Notes: generated from the sequence alone by a model not told the origin. A DNA stretch of 64,000 bases from Pyrinomonadaceae bacterium (GCA_030841105.1 JAVEDE010000058.1:28676-92675), one strand, 5' to 3'. Positions 33,492-42,266 are shown, numbered from the stretch's first letter. Program-made: numbers and translations.

Positions 33492-34259
33492 ATGCAGAGA
33501 TTGCAAGCGGGTGAACGTGCGGGCGCAGAATCCTTAAAGGCGGCCGGTGAGGAGTCGGCTGATGAGGTGTCCGGCGCGCAACCGGACGAGGCGATTGATC
33601 CGCGCATTACCTACCCGTGTTATAAGTCGTTCGACGAGTTCATTGACGTGGAAAGATTAAAGTCTCTGGACGACTACATCACTGAGCGCGTGAAACAGCA
33701 CCTCCAGTCGCAGGCCGACTTACAGTTCTACACAGGCCCTTTCAAGCTCGATGATACAAGCCCGGAGAGGCCGGGTTCGCGTATGATCTATCTGGCACAG
33801 TCGCAGTTTCCTGACAGTTATTTCGATCTCGACCGGACGGACATCTGGGAGCCGACGTCGGCCTCCGGCGAGTTCTCGCTCTTGATGGATTTCATCGCGA
33901 CGCTGCCCTTCAAGGCGACGGGCAGGATGCTCATCATGTACGACGACGTGCAGCGACCTGTCCCCGCCCACCGCGATCACGTGAGCACGGACGTGTGCCA
34001 CGAGTTCATCTGGTTCAGGACGAATCTCAACAAACCGTTTTACATGCTCAATCACGAGACGGGCGAGAAACGCTACGTCGAATCTTACAGCGCGTGGTTC
34101 GACACGGTGAATCAGTTTCACGGGACGGACGCGGGCGTGGGACTCACGTGCAGCATCAGGGTGGACGGCAGCTTCACGGACGAATTCAGGAAGCGCATCC
34201 CGACGCCCGCCGTCAATCGCGCCTCGACGCCCGCCCTCTGGGCGAGCACCTCAGCTTAA
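33492..34259 (+). CDS. 2-oxoglutarate/Fe(II) oxygenase-like protein (aspartyl/asparaginyl hydroxylase style)
   Basis: 255 residues; ATG 33492 chosen, a GTG directly before it is possible, ribosome site AAGGGGG. Residues 1-35 are low complexity. The double-stranded beta-helix carries H160-x-D162 (VPAHRDHVSTDV), H210 (VNQFHGTDAG) and R223 (CSIRVDG), the Fe and 2-oxoglutarate ligands expected of this superfamily. FIWFRTNLNKPFYMLNHETGE resembles cupin-type hydroxylases. Substrate unknown. It faces a second oxygenase gene convergently and lies downstream of a MITE. Confidence 0.78.
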   Translation: MQRLQAGERAGAESLKAAGEESADEVSGAQPDEAIDPRITYPCYKSFDEFIDVERLKSLDDYITERVKQHLQSQADLQFYTGPFKLDDTSPERPGSRMIYLAQSQFPDSYFDLDRTDIWEPTSASGEFSLLMDFIATLPFKATGRMLIMYDDVQRPVPAHRDHVSTDVCHEFIWFRTNLNKPFYMLNHETGEKRYVESYSAWFDTVNQFHGTDAGVGLTCSIRVDGSFTDEFRKRIPTPAVNRASTPALWASTSA

Positions 34260-34310
34260 AGCGGCAACGCGCGTGGCGGGGAATTAAAATCGAAGGAAAT
34301 TAAATTCGTC

Positions 34311-35273
34311 TCAGGTCATCGCGAGGAGAACTTTCCTCGCGCCTGTGAATGGCATGCGCCCGTGACAGGCCAGCATGTTGTCCACGATGAGGATGTCGCC
34401 AGCGCGCCAGTCGAAGAACGCCGCCTCCGCGCGCGTCACCTCGCGTATGTGTTCGAGGGCTGAAAGGGAGAGCGCATTGCCGTCGCCGTGAAAGGCGTTC
34501 AGCCGGAGTTCGTCTTCTCTCACGGCGGAGTTGAGTTCTGCGTCTACAGCCGTCTCGCCCGACGCGCTTGGATGAAAGCTTTCCGCCTGATTGAACCAGA
34601 CCTCTTCGCCCGTCAACGGGTGGACGGCGGTGGCGGGGCGCACTTCGGTTAGTCTCACGCCGCCGTCAGCCCTCCACGTCCAGTCAATGCAGGCCGCGCG
34701 ACACAAATTTTCCAACACACTCCGATCTTCCGTCTCAAAAGCCTCCTGCCACGAGTAGCCTGTCCCCGACCCGCCTTGTAAATTTCGGACATACTTGATT
34801 TTTCTACTCTTGAATTGTTCGACGACCTCCGCGTCAATTTTTTTGAGCACGCGGCGGCTGTCCGCGAGTGGTGTTTCGCCGCCCTGCTCGGGCGCAATCG
34901 CGCAGTAAAAGAAAAGGTGTTGAGGCCAATGCGAGGTGTAGGACATTTCATTGTGGAGCGAGAGCGCGTAGTGACCGGGGTACTCGGTCGAGGTGTACAC
35001 GCCGCCCCCCAAGTTGATGCGCGGAGATGCGCCCCCGGCGTAACTGAGCGGCGCACTGCCGGAAAATCGGCGCACGAACTCTGCGAAGGCGGGCGGATCG
35101 AGAGCGGGGAAGCCGCGCAGGAGCAGCGCGCCGTGTTCGAGAAGTTTGTCGCGCAGGTCGTCCTGTCTGAGACTGAGGCGGAAGATTTGCTCACGGCCGG
35201 AACGATTTTCGTCGCGCTCATCAGGCTCGACCAGGAGCGGGAGCATCTGCCGATTGATAAAGCTCGTCTTCAT
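34311..35273 (-). CDS. TauD/TfdA-family Fe(II)/2-oxoglutarate dioxygenase (SyrP/clavaminate-synthase-like)
   Basis: 320 residues. H107-x-E109 (LHNEMSY) and H304 (DNMLACHGRMPF) are the iron ligands, R313 (GARKVLL) binds 2-oxoglutarate. The Glu in H-x-E instead of Asp and the blocks GALLLRGFPALDP, ETPLADSRRVL and ADGGVRLTEVRPA are typical of the clavaminate-synthase-like/SyrP branch, which hydroxylates amino acids in peptide antibiotic pathways. Transcribed away from the ligase-decarboxylase gene; a perfect inverted repeat lies 57 bases upstream. The stop is 51 bases from the end of the convergent oxygenase gene. Confidence 0.9.
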   Translation of the reverse strand: MKTSFINRQMLPLLVEPDERDENRSGREQIFRLSLRQDDLRDKLLEHGALLLRGFPALDPPAFAEFVRRFSGSAPLSYAGGASPRINLGGGVYTSTEYPGHYALSLHNEMSYTSHWPQHLFFYCAIAPEQGGETPLADSRRVLKKIDAEVVEQFKSRKIKYVRNLQGGSGTGYSWQEAFETEDRSVLENLCRAACIDWTWRADGGVRLTEVRPATAVHPLTGEEVWFNQAESFHPSASGETAVDAELNSAVREDELRLNAFHGDGNALSLSALEHIREVTRAEAAFFDWRAGDILIVDNMLACHGRMPFTGARKVLLAMT

Positions 35274-35667
35274 TTACTCTCCGTTGAAGTTACGCGTCCG
35301 CAAAGATTAAAAGGTTCTAAACCGGCTCAGTCTGTACATAGCCGTACAGACAATATGCCCGCGAGCCTGATATTTAAATATATTATCTTAAATTAGCGTT
35401 AGCAATTCGAGTCAAACCGGGTGCCTTTTCAGGTTTTACAAAGGTGCTCGCTGGTCAGTTGCCAGCAAAGTGCTGCGCGCTTCGACACTCGGCTACGCGG
35501 ATTTGAAGGCGGGGGAGTGTCTGCCGGGCGCGTTAAAACCGACCACCCTCACTAACTTTTATCTTTAACCGGGCGAATATTCACGGCGGAGAGTCCGTGA
35601 GCCGTCGAAAAGCTGAGAGCGGCGAACTTTTGTTTGAACACACGACTTAATTGCGAGCGAAGAGAAT
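35274..35667. other. 394-base divergent promoter region
   Basis: Lies between the minus-strand TauD-like gene and the plus-strand ligase-decarboxylase gene. It contains the inverted repeat at 35330-35351 and a very AT-rich block (TATTTAAATATATTAT) near 35370, unlike the high-GC surroundings. No open frame here looks coding. Shared control of both flanking genes is likely. Confidence 0.6.
35330..35351. promoter_or_regulatory. Perfect 8+6+8 inverted repeat, candidate operator
   Basis: GTCTGTAC (35330-35337), six bases, GTACAGAC (35344-35351). It lies 57 bases upstream of the TauD-like gene. The half-site GTACAGAC also occurs near 28253 and 44693. The arms resemble no operator I can name; spacing excludes an E. 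coli LexA box. Confidence 0.5.
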
Positions 35668-37980
35668 ATGAAAATTTACATCAGCGGTCTCTATAGCGGA
35701 ACAAACCCGCAGCCGGGCATCGGGGTGGCGCGCTCGCTGCGCGCCGCCTATCCGGATGCCACTCTGGTCGGCGTGGAATACTCGAATCGCTGCTCAGGCA
35801 TCCACTGGGCGGACTTCGACGAACTGTGGCTGCAAAGACCTTGGGACGAGTTGAACCTCGATGCTTACGCCGCCGAGATCAAAGAGGTGCTGGACGCAGG
35901 CGCTCTCTGGATTTCCGGCGTTGACCTCGAACTCATGTGGCTGGCGTCGGTCTTTCCCGAAGGGCATCGTAACCTGCTGACGCCTTCAACGATGGCTCTC
36001 AGAAAGATCAGCAAACCGGCGGTGGAAGCGCACGTGGGGTTGCCCGTCAGCATCCCCACTTACATCTCGACCGAAACTCCCGATTGGGAACTACACGCTT
36101 TCTGTCGCCAGCACGGCTGGAAAGTCTGGCTCAAAGGCCCTTACTACGAAGCCGTCCGCACGGCGAGTTGGGACGTTTTCGAGAGAGTGCGGACGCTGCT
36201 CGCACGCGCGTGGTCAACCGAGCGACTGTTTCTACAGACGCACGTTTCGGGCTACGAAGAGTCCGTCTGTTTCAGCGCGTATCGCGGCGAACTGGCCGGT
36301 GCGGTCTACATGCGCAAGCGCGAGTTGACGGAGGAGGGCAAAACGTGGGCAGGCGACGTGACGGAAGTGCCCGCGGAGTTCGTCGCGCCGCTCAAGCAGA
36401 TGGTCAGAGATTTGAACTGGACGGGCGGCGCGGAACTGGAGATGGTGCGCGACACGGGCGGGCTGTTGTGGCTGCTGGAGTGCAACCCCAGATTCCCGGC
36501 GTGGATTTACGGCTCGACCATCGCGGGGCACAACCTGCCCGCGCTGCTGGTCGAGAGCGCGACGGGCGTTCCTCCCGCGAGGACACAGACGCCCGTCTCC
36601 GAAGAGTTCACGCGCGTCGTGCTGGAAGTGCCGGTGCGTTCGCAGTTTCCCCTGCCGAGTTTGCCGGAGCCGTACCCCGGCGGCATCGGCCATTCCTTGA
36701 AGCATCCGTCCGGCACGCTCGCTCTCGCCGAACGCCTGCACAAGCTGCACATCCTTGAGAGCAATGGGAACGGCAACGGTAACGGCAACGGGAATGGCAA
36801 CGGGCATCACGCCGAACCTGACAACGTGACGGCCACGATTCCGACCGTGCCGTCTTCGTTCATCGCCGATCTCGGCGCGTTCGACTTCGCGGAGATGGAG
36901 ACGCCTTCGTTTCTCTTTCTCGAAAGCACCGCCGCAGCCCTTTTCGCGCGCGCCGCAGGGCAGGCCGCGAAACTTACTTCTGAGACAACCAAAGTCACGA
37001 ACGCTTACAGCATCAAGACCAACCCGGACGAGCGTTTGATCAAGCTGGCGTTGGAGTCGAACTTTCTGGCCGAAGCCATCAGTCTGCTCGAAGTGCAGAA
37101 AGCGCTCAAGACGGGATTCAAACCGGAGCAGGTAATCTTGAACGGCCCCGGCAAATGGTGGCCGCAAGGGTTGCTGCCCACATCGCCCATCCACGCCGTC
37201 TTCTGCGATTCGCTCGCAGACCTGCGGCGCGTGGTCGCAAGCGTTGAGCGAAAGGAACTGCAAGCGAAGATCGTCGGCGTGCGCCTGCGCACCCCCACGG
37301 TCGGCTCGCGTTTCGGCATCCCCGTCTATACGCCGGAGGAACTGGAAAAACTCGTCGCCGCCATCGGGACGCTGCCGACAGACTCCGCCTTCGGCATCCA
37401 TTTTCACATGGCGAGCAGCAACATCGGCGTGCGCCAGTGGTGGCATCTCTACGAGTCAATGCTCAGGTGGTGTCGCTCCATCGAGACGCTTTCGGGGCGG
37501 CGCATCGAATGCCTCGACGTGGGCGGCGGTTGGTTTCCAGACGACTGGCAGACCGACTCCGGCGATCAGTTCGCCGCGGCCGTCGCGCGTGCGCGTCAAT
37601 TCCTGCCGCACGTCGTGCAGGTTATCTCCGAACCCGGCAAGGCGATGGCGCAACCTTCGACGGCGCTGGCAATGCGTCTGCTGGAACTGGAGGAGTCGGC
37701 GGAAGGCGAGATCAAAGAGGCCGTCGTTGACGGCTCGATTGCCGAACTGCCGATGCACTTTTTCCAGCCGCACCGGATTCTGCACAGGGATTCGCAGACG
37801 GGCGAGTGGCGCGCGCTCGGACGCGGAAAGACGCCGCTACTCGGCAGGCTGTGTATGGAGCACGACATCGTGGCGTGGAACGTCGAATTGCCTGAGGGCG
37901 CGAGCGCGGGCGACCTTTTAGTTTTCTGTGATGCGGGAGCTTACGATAGGAGCATGTCTTATGTCTTTGGCCGAGGGTAA
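35668..37980 (+). CDS. Fused ATP-grasp ligase and PLP-dependent (LysA-like) decarboxylase
   Basis: 770 residues. Residues 1-345: pre-ATP-grasp region (MKIYISGLYSGTNPQPGIGV) and ATP-grasp fold with WKVWLKGPYYEAV, FLQTHVSGYEESVCF, GGAELEMVRD and the metal-binding LECNPRFPAWIYG. Residues 366-379 are seven Asn-Gly repeats, a flexible linker. Residues about 395-770 form a group IV decarboxylase: PLP Lys450 (YSIKTNP), GIHFHMASSNIG, DVGGGWFPDD, E655PGK, Cys729 (CMEHD) and Tyr759 (GAYDRS). Both halves keep their key residues. Ligase plus decarboxylase suggests that an amino acid is joined by an amide bond and a product or precursor is decarboxylated. It overlaps the next gene by 20 bases. Confidence 0.88.
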   Translation: MKIYISGLYSGTNPQPGIGVARSLRAAYPDATLVGVEYSNRCSGIHWADFDELWLQRPWDELNLDAYAAEIKEVLDAGALWISGVDLELMWLASVFPEGHRNLLTPSTMALRKISKPAVEAHVGLPVSIPTYISTETPDWELHAFCRQHGWKVWLKGPYYEAVRTASWDVFERVRTLLARAWSTERLFLQTHVSGYEESVCFSAYRGELAGAVYMRKRELTEEGKTWAGDVTEVPAEFVAPLKQMVRDLNWTGGAELEMVRDTGGLLWLLECNPRFPAWIYGSTIAGHNLPALLVESATGVPPARTQTPVSEEFTRVVLEVPVRSQFPLPSLPEPYPGGIGHSLKHPSGTLALAERLHKLHILESNGNGNGNGNGNGNGHHAEPDNVTATIPTVPSSFIADLGAFDFAEMETPSFLFLESTAAALFARAAGQAAKLTSETTKVTNAYSIKTNPDERLIKLALESNFLAEAISLLEVQKALKTGFKPEQVILNGPGKWWPQGLLPTSPIHAVFCDSLADLRRVVASVERKELQAKIVGVRLRTPTVGSRFGIPVYTPEELEKLVAAIGTLPTDSAFGIHFHMASSNIGVRQWWHLYESMLRWCRSIETLSGRRIECLDVGGGWFPDDWQTDSGDQFAAAVARARQFLPHVVQVISEPGKAMAQPSTALAMRLLELEESAEGEIKEAVVDGSIAELPMHFFQPHRILHRDSQTGEWRALGRGKTPLLGRLCMEHDIVAWNVELPEGASAGDLLVFCDAGAYDRSMSYVFGRG
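36763..36804 (+). repeat. Hexanucleotide repeat encoding (Asn-Gly)7
   Basis: Seven AAYGGN units joining the ligase and decarboxylase domains. Third-position variation between units argues for selection on the protein rather than recent slippage. Confidence 0.8.
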
Positions 37981-38641
37981 CGAACTGCGGGAAGTGAACG
38001 AGACGGATTTGGTGGACGTGGGCGGCGCGATGGCGAAGTGGGAACACTTCCCCGCGTCGGCGATTTTGCATCACGGCAAGCCCTGCTGCCGCGTCGCACG
38101 CGAGTGGATTTTCTCAACCGACTACTCGCAGTTGAACGGTGAGAATCCGCTGACGGGGCCGCGCTGGCTCCGCTTGAAGTACAAGTGGGGGGCGAGCGTG
38201 TGGCCGATCAGTTGGTGCGAAGCGGTGCGGCAGAAGACGCTCGACTGCGGCGCGCTGGCTTCGATGGCGAACGAAGTGTTCGTCATGCGCGGCGTGAAAA
38301 GTTATCCCGCACAGTTCATCCAGCAGTACACGGAGGAAGCGACGCGGCACTGGCGCGAAAGCTGGACGGACGGCAACGCCTCCGACCACTGGATCAAAGA
38401 TGATTTGATCTATCACGAAGGGTGCGCCGTCGTGGTGCGTGAAGGTGAGATCAGGTTGTGGGATGCGAGCGCCGGATGGTGGATGAACCCGAAACAGTTC
38501 GGCGGCTACGGCGGCCTCGTCGCCCTCCGCGTCTTCGCCCCGCAGGCTGAGTTCAGTTGGGGCGCGCACCGCATCGCGCCGGGCAGGTGGCAAAGGATTC
38601 AAAACGAGCGACAGGGTTTAGCCCTCGCAAGTGCCGGGTGA
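37961..38641 (+). CDS. Transglutaminase/papain-like protein of the oxygenase-ligase cluster
   Basis: 226 residues, ATG eight bases after AGGAG and inside the end of the preceding gene, so translation is coupled. I do not recognise a named family. The motifs LDCGALASMANEVF (Cys96), IYHEGCAVVV (His152) and LWDASAGWW (Asp168) occur in the order and spacing of a Cys-His-Asp catalytic triad of the transglutaminase-like fold. No signal peptide, so cytosolic. It may make or break an amide in the pathway served by the fused ligase-decarboxylase. The catalytic assignment is inference. Confidence 0.75.
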   Translation: MSLAEGNELREVNETDLVDVGGAMAKWEHFPASAILHHGKPCCRVAREWIFSTDYSQLNGENPLTGPRWLRLKYKWGASVWPISWCEAVRQKTLDCGALASMANEVFVMRGVKSYPAQFIQQYTEEATRHWRESWTDGNASDHWIKDDLIYHEGCAVVVREGEIRLWDASAGWWMNPKQFGGYGGLVALRVFAPQAEFSWGAHRIAPGRWQRIQNERQGLALASAG

Positions 38642-38708
38642 AACTTTGACACCTCCCGGAGTACCCGCGCGCCCTCGACGTGATAGAGGCGTTCAATCGT
38701 ACCTGAAC

Positions 38709-40907
38709 TCAGTCGCCGCGCCGGACGAGGCTTGAGGCGACGGCGACGAGTTCGGCCAACTCGACCGGCTTCGGCACGTGCATCTGGTAGCCTGCCCTCA
38801 GCGCGTGCATCCTGTCTTCCACGCGCGCGTATGCCGTCAGCGCAATGGCAGGCACCTTTCCCCCGCCGTCTGCGGGAAGCCCACGCACCCGCCGGATCAA
38901 CTCATACCCGTCCTCGCCCGGCATCCCGATGTCGCTGATCAAGAGATCGGGCAGCCCCGCCCCGATAGCCTCCAGAGCCTCGGACGCCGAGCCGACGACC
39001 GTCACGTCGGCGCCGCATTGACCGAGACCCGCTTTCAGCAACTCACGCGTGTCAGCCTCGTCGTCCACCGCGAGAATTCTCACTCCGTCGAGCCTCTCGG
39101 GGCATTCGTAGAGGGGGAGCGTGTCCCTCGCCGCCGGGTGGACGCGCTCGCCCGCCCCGACGGTTTTATAGACCGGGGCGACCGGCAGCAGCACCGTGAA
39201 GATCGCGCCCTGCCCCTCGCCCAAACTCTCAGCCCTGACAGTTCCGCCATGCAATTCGACGAGATGGCGCACGATTGAGAGACCGAGACCGAGTCCTCCG
39301 TGCTGGCGCGTGGTGCGCCCGTCGGCCTGTCGGAAGCGGTCGAAGACGTAGGGCAGAAAATTCGGGTCGATCCCCGGCCCGGTGTCACTGACGGCGATCT
39401 CAATGTGCGAGTTGACCCGCTCCAGCCTGACCTGCACGCGCCCGCCCTTCGGGGTGAACTTGATAGCGTTCGACAACAGATTCCACACCACCTGCTGTAA
39501 TCTCACCGGGTCACCCGAAACGGTGACCACGCCCGTGTCCATAATCCGCTGGACACGCACCCCCTTCGCCTCGGCCGCGGGTCTGACCGCCTCGACAGCC
39601 GCCTCGATGAAGGAGTTCGGATCAACCGGGCGGACATCAATTCTGAGTTTACCTGTGATGATGCGCGAGACGTCGAGTAGGTCGTCAATGAGTTGTGCCT
39701 GCGCCCGCGCGTTCCGCTCGATAGTCTCTAGGGGCTTCGCCATCGTCCCGTCAACGGGCTGTCCCGTGCGCAACAGATGCGCCCAGCCGAGGATGGCCGT
39801 CAGCGGCGTCCTCAACTCGTGCGAGACAGTGGCGAGGAACTCGTCCTTCAGGCGGCTCGACTCCTGCGCCTCGATGTAGAGCCGCTCCTTCTCCGCGGCG
39901 ATCTCTTCCGCCTCGGCGCGGGCGCGCTGCGCGGCGTCGTAGAGGCTCGCGTTATCCATCGCGACGGCGGCCTGCGCCGCGAGTCCTTCGACAACGTGCG
40001 CCACGCGTTCTGTGAACACACCGGCCTCCGGATGGCCGAAGAACAGCCCGCCGAGCACCTCGCCCGAACGCGAGACGACCGGCACGGCCAGATAACTCAC
40101 CACCGGCAGATGGCCTTCCGGCATCCCGAAGTAAGGTGAGTTCTTACCGTAGCGTTCATCGAGTTTTACGTCGTCAATGCGGAGCGTGCCTTCGCCGCGG
40201 AAGGTGGGGCCGAAGAGGTCTGTGGCGCGCGGCATGGGGAAGTGTGCGAAGGCTTCGCGCGGCACGCCGGAGAGCGTGTAGAGCATGAAGGACGCGCCGT
40301 GCTCGTCGAGCACGTTGTAGAAGAAGGAGCCGAAGTGCGCGCCCGTCAGTTCGGTGGCGGCGTCGGTGACGGCCTGCACGAGTTTGTGCAAGTCCAGTTC
40401 GGCCGCGAGCGTCTGCCCGACGCGGTTGACCGTCTCGATGACTTCCGCTTGCTCACGCAGTCGCGCTTCGTCGCGCTTACGCTCGCTGATGTCGCGTGCG
40501 ATCTTAGAAGCCCCGATGATCTTGCCGTCGCGCGCCCTGATCGGCGACACGGTGAGGGAGATGTCAACGAACGTGCCGTCCTTGCGTACGCGCACCGTCT
40601 CGTAGTGTTCGATCCGCTCGCCCCTCCTGATCCGAGCCAGAATGTTCGGCTCCTCGTCCTGATGATCGAGCGGGATCAAGATCGAGACCGGCTTGCCTAT
40701 CACCTCTTCGGCCGTATAACCGAAGATGCGGCGGGCGCCGCTATTCCAGCTCGTGATGACGCCTTCGAGCGTCTTGCTGACGATGGCATCGTCGGCCGAC
40801 TCGATAATGGCGGTCAGCCATGCGGACGCACTCTCCTCGATGGGCGACCGATCAGTCAACTCGGCGACGCCGCCGGGCGGGTTATCTTCGGACGGTTTTC
40901 GGGTCAT
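38709..40907 (-). CDS. Hybrid sensor histidine kinase (PAS-GAF-HisKA-HATPase-REC)
   Basis: 732 residues, no membrane helix, so a cytosolic sensor. PAS at about 25-140 with its PAC motif (YETVRVRKDGTFVDIS), GAF at about 165-320, a short coiled coil to 350, H-box His363 (FLATVSHELRTPLTAILGWA), ATPase boxes (VVWNLLSNAIKFTPKGG, VSDTGPGIDPNFLPYVFDRF, GLGLGLSIVRHLVELHGG) and a C-terminal receiver with the acceptor Asp in LLISDIGMPGEDGYE and Lys in VPKPVE. Orphan: no adjacent regulator on the same strand; the lone receiver protein at 42267 is a possible partner. Confidence 0.94.
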   Translation of the reverse strand: MTRKPSEDNPPGGVAELTDRSPIEESASAWLTAIIESADDAIVSKTLEGVITSWNSGARRIFGYTAEEVIGKPVSILIPLDHQDEEPNILARIRRGERIEHYETVRVRKDGTFVDISLTVSPIRARDGKIIGASKIARDISERKRDEARLREQAEVIETVNRVGQTLAAELDLHKLVQAVTDAATELTGAHFGSFFYNVLDEHGASFMLYTLSGVPREAFAHFPMPRATDLFGPTFRGEGTLRIDDVKLDERYGKNSPYFGMPEGHLPVVSYLAVPVVSRSGEVLGGLFFGHPEAGVFTERVAHVVEGLAAQAAVAMDNASLYDAAQRARAEAEEIAAEKERLYIEAQESSRLKDEFLATVSHELRTPLTAILGWAHLLRTGQPVDGTMAKPLETIERNARAQAQLIDDLLDVSRIITGKLRIDVRPVDPNSFIEAAVEAVRPAAEAKGVRVQRIMDTGVVTVSGDPVRLQQVVWNLLSNAIKFTPKGGRVQVRLERVNSHIEIAVSDTGPGIDPNFLPYVFDRFRQADGRTTRQHGGLGLGLSIVRHLVELHGGTVRAESLGEGQGAIFTVLLPVAPVYKTVGAGERVHPAARDTLPLYECPERLDGVRILAVDDEADTRELLKAGLGQCGADVTVVGSASEALEAIGAGLPDLLISDIGMPGEDGYELIRRVRGLPADGGGKVPAIALTAYARVEDRMHALRAGYQMHVPKPVELAELVAVASSLVRRGD

Positions 40908-41327
40908 AGACGGACTAATCCACCATTAATTAGAAGACGAATGCTTTCGGGGGAAAGGTTTATGTGAGGGGATAATATACAGGAGACTTGATTATTCCTA
41001 AAACCATCTAAGGCACTAGCCTGTTCCGTCTTCGCTTGATCGATTAGCTTGCCGGGTAACGCATACCCTCTGCCGCCTTTGCCGAATTAACTATGGCATT
41101 AAATAGTTGGCGCACCTACAGTATCGTTACTACCTGAAAGGTAAAACAGACTGGTAACTATTGTTGTGAAAAATAATTATTCTACAAAAGACCGTTTTGT
41201 GGAATTACATATTGGACTTTACATTTGGGATTTGCAGGTAGAGCTTGTTGAGGTGAAATCTGAAAGTTTAGAATGATCTTGAATAATAGTTACTGCGGAA
41301 TCAGTTAAGATTACAAGGGGTACAAAT
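40908..41327. other. 420-base AT-rich intergenic region
   Basis: Divergent gap between the hybrid kinase and the SDR gene, markedly richer in A+T than the surrounding sequence. It has a GATAATATAC stretch near 40970 that could serve as a -10 for the kinase gene. No gene or clear repeat was found. Confidence 0.5.
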
Positions 41328-42170
41328 ATGAGCAAAGTTTGGTTTATTACAGGTGCCGGTCGCGGCATGGGCGTTGACATCGCCAAGGCTGCGCTGGCTG
41401 CCGGCTACAAGGTTGTCGCTACCGGACGCAATACCGACAAGGTGACGCAGGCCGTCGGAGAATCGGCCGACTTATTGGCTGTGAAACTGGACGTTACGAA
41501 CCCTGCCGACGCCGAGGCAGCAGTTAAGTCTGCTGTTGATCGGTTTGGCCGCATAGACGTGCTGGTCAACAATGCCGGTAACTTTTACGCCGGGTTCTTC
41601 GAGGAGATCACCCCCGAGGACTTCCGGGCACAGATCGAGACCAACCTGTTTGGCCCCTTGAACGTCACCCGTGCCGTGTTGCCTGTCATGCGCCGGCAAC
41701 GATCCGGTCTCGTCGTTACACTTTCCTCTATCGCCGGGATTGTCGGGCAAGAGTTCGTTTCCGCTTACTGTGCGTCGAAGTTCGGCATCGAGGGCTGGAT
41801 GGAGTCGCTCGCCCTCGAAGTTGCGCCGTTCGGCATCCGCACGATGCTGGTCGAGCCGGGCTTCTTCCGCACCGAGTTGCTTACGGAGGATTCAACGAAG
41901 TACCCCCAGCCCTCGATAGACGACTACGCCGAGAAAACCATGCAGACCGTCACCGCTTGGAAGGGCATGAACGGCATGCAAGGCGGTGACCCCGCCAAGC
42001 TCGCCAAGGCGCTCATCCAGCTTGCGAGCCAGGACGAGCCTCCGCTACGCTGGGCCGCCGGTGCAGACGCCGTCCAGGCCGTCGAACAGAAGGCCAAAGA
42101 CCTGCTTGCTCAGGCCGACGCCTACCGCGAACTGTCCTCATCGCTCGCGCACGACGATACGAGCGCCTAA
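41328..42170 (+). CDS. Short-chain dehydrogenase/reductase
   Basis: 280 residues, ATG after AAGGGG. Classical SDR: cofactor motif TGAGRGMG at 8-15, NNAG in VLVNNAGNFY, Ser133/134, Tyr147 and Lys151 (SAYCASKFG), and the PGFF segment after the active site. Arg34 in ATGRN suggests NADP preference. The substrate cannot be told. Stands alone between regulatory genes. Confidence 0.9.
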   Translation: MSKVWFITGAGRGMGVDIAKAALAAGYKVVATGRNTDKVTQAVGESADLLAVKLDVTNPADAEAAVKSAVDRFGRIDVLVNNAGNFYAGFFEEITPEDFRAQIETNLFGPLNVTRAVLPVMRRQRSGLVVTLSSIAGIVGQEFVSAYCASKFGIEGWMESLALEVAPFGIRTMLVEPGFFRTELLTEDSTKYPQPSIDDYAEKTMQTVTAWKGMNGMQGGDPAKLAKALIQLASQDEPPLRWAAGADAVQAVEQKAKDLLAQADAYRELSSSLAHDDTSA

Positions 42171-42266
42171 GTCGCCATTCCACAAATGACAACCTTACAG
42201 GTGCGTCAACTATATTATTGCCCAAATTACGCGGCCGTAATTCTCCAACCGGGCTATTGGTCTTCT

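Noticed and set aside
35330..35351. LexA (SOS) box
   Set aside because: The CTGT and ACAG half-sites are 10 bases apart rather than 8, and no SOS gene is adjacent.
36232..37446. 404-codon minus-strand frame
   Set aside because: Antisense to the intact ligase-decarboxylase, whose PLP and ATP-grasp motifs fix the coding strand.
35668..37980. Diaminopimelate decarboxylase for lysine synthesis
   Set aside because: The N-terminal ATP-grasp domain, the altered His motif (HFHMASSN) and the oxygenase neighbours do not fit lysA.
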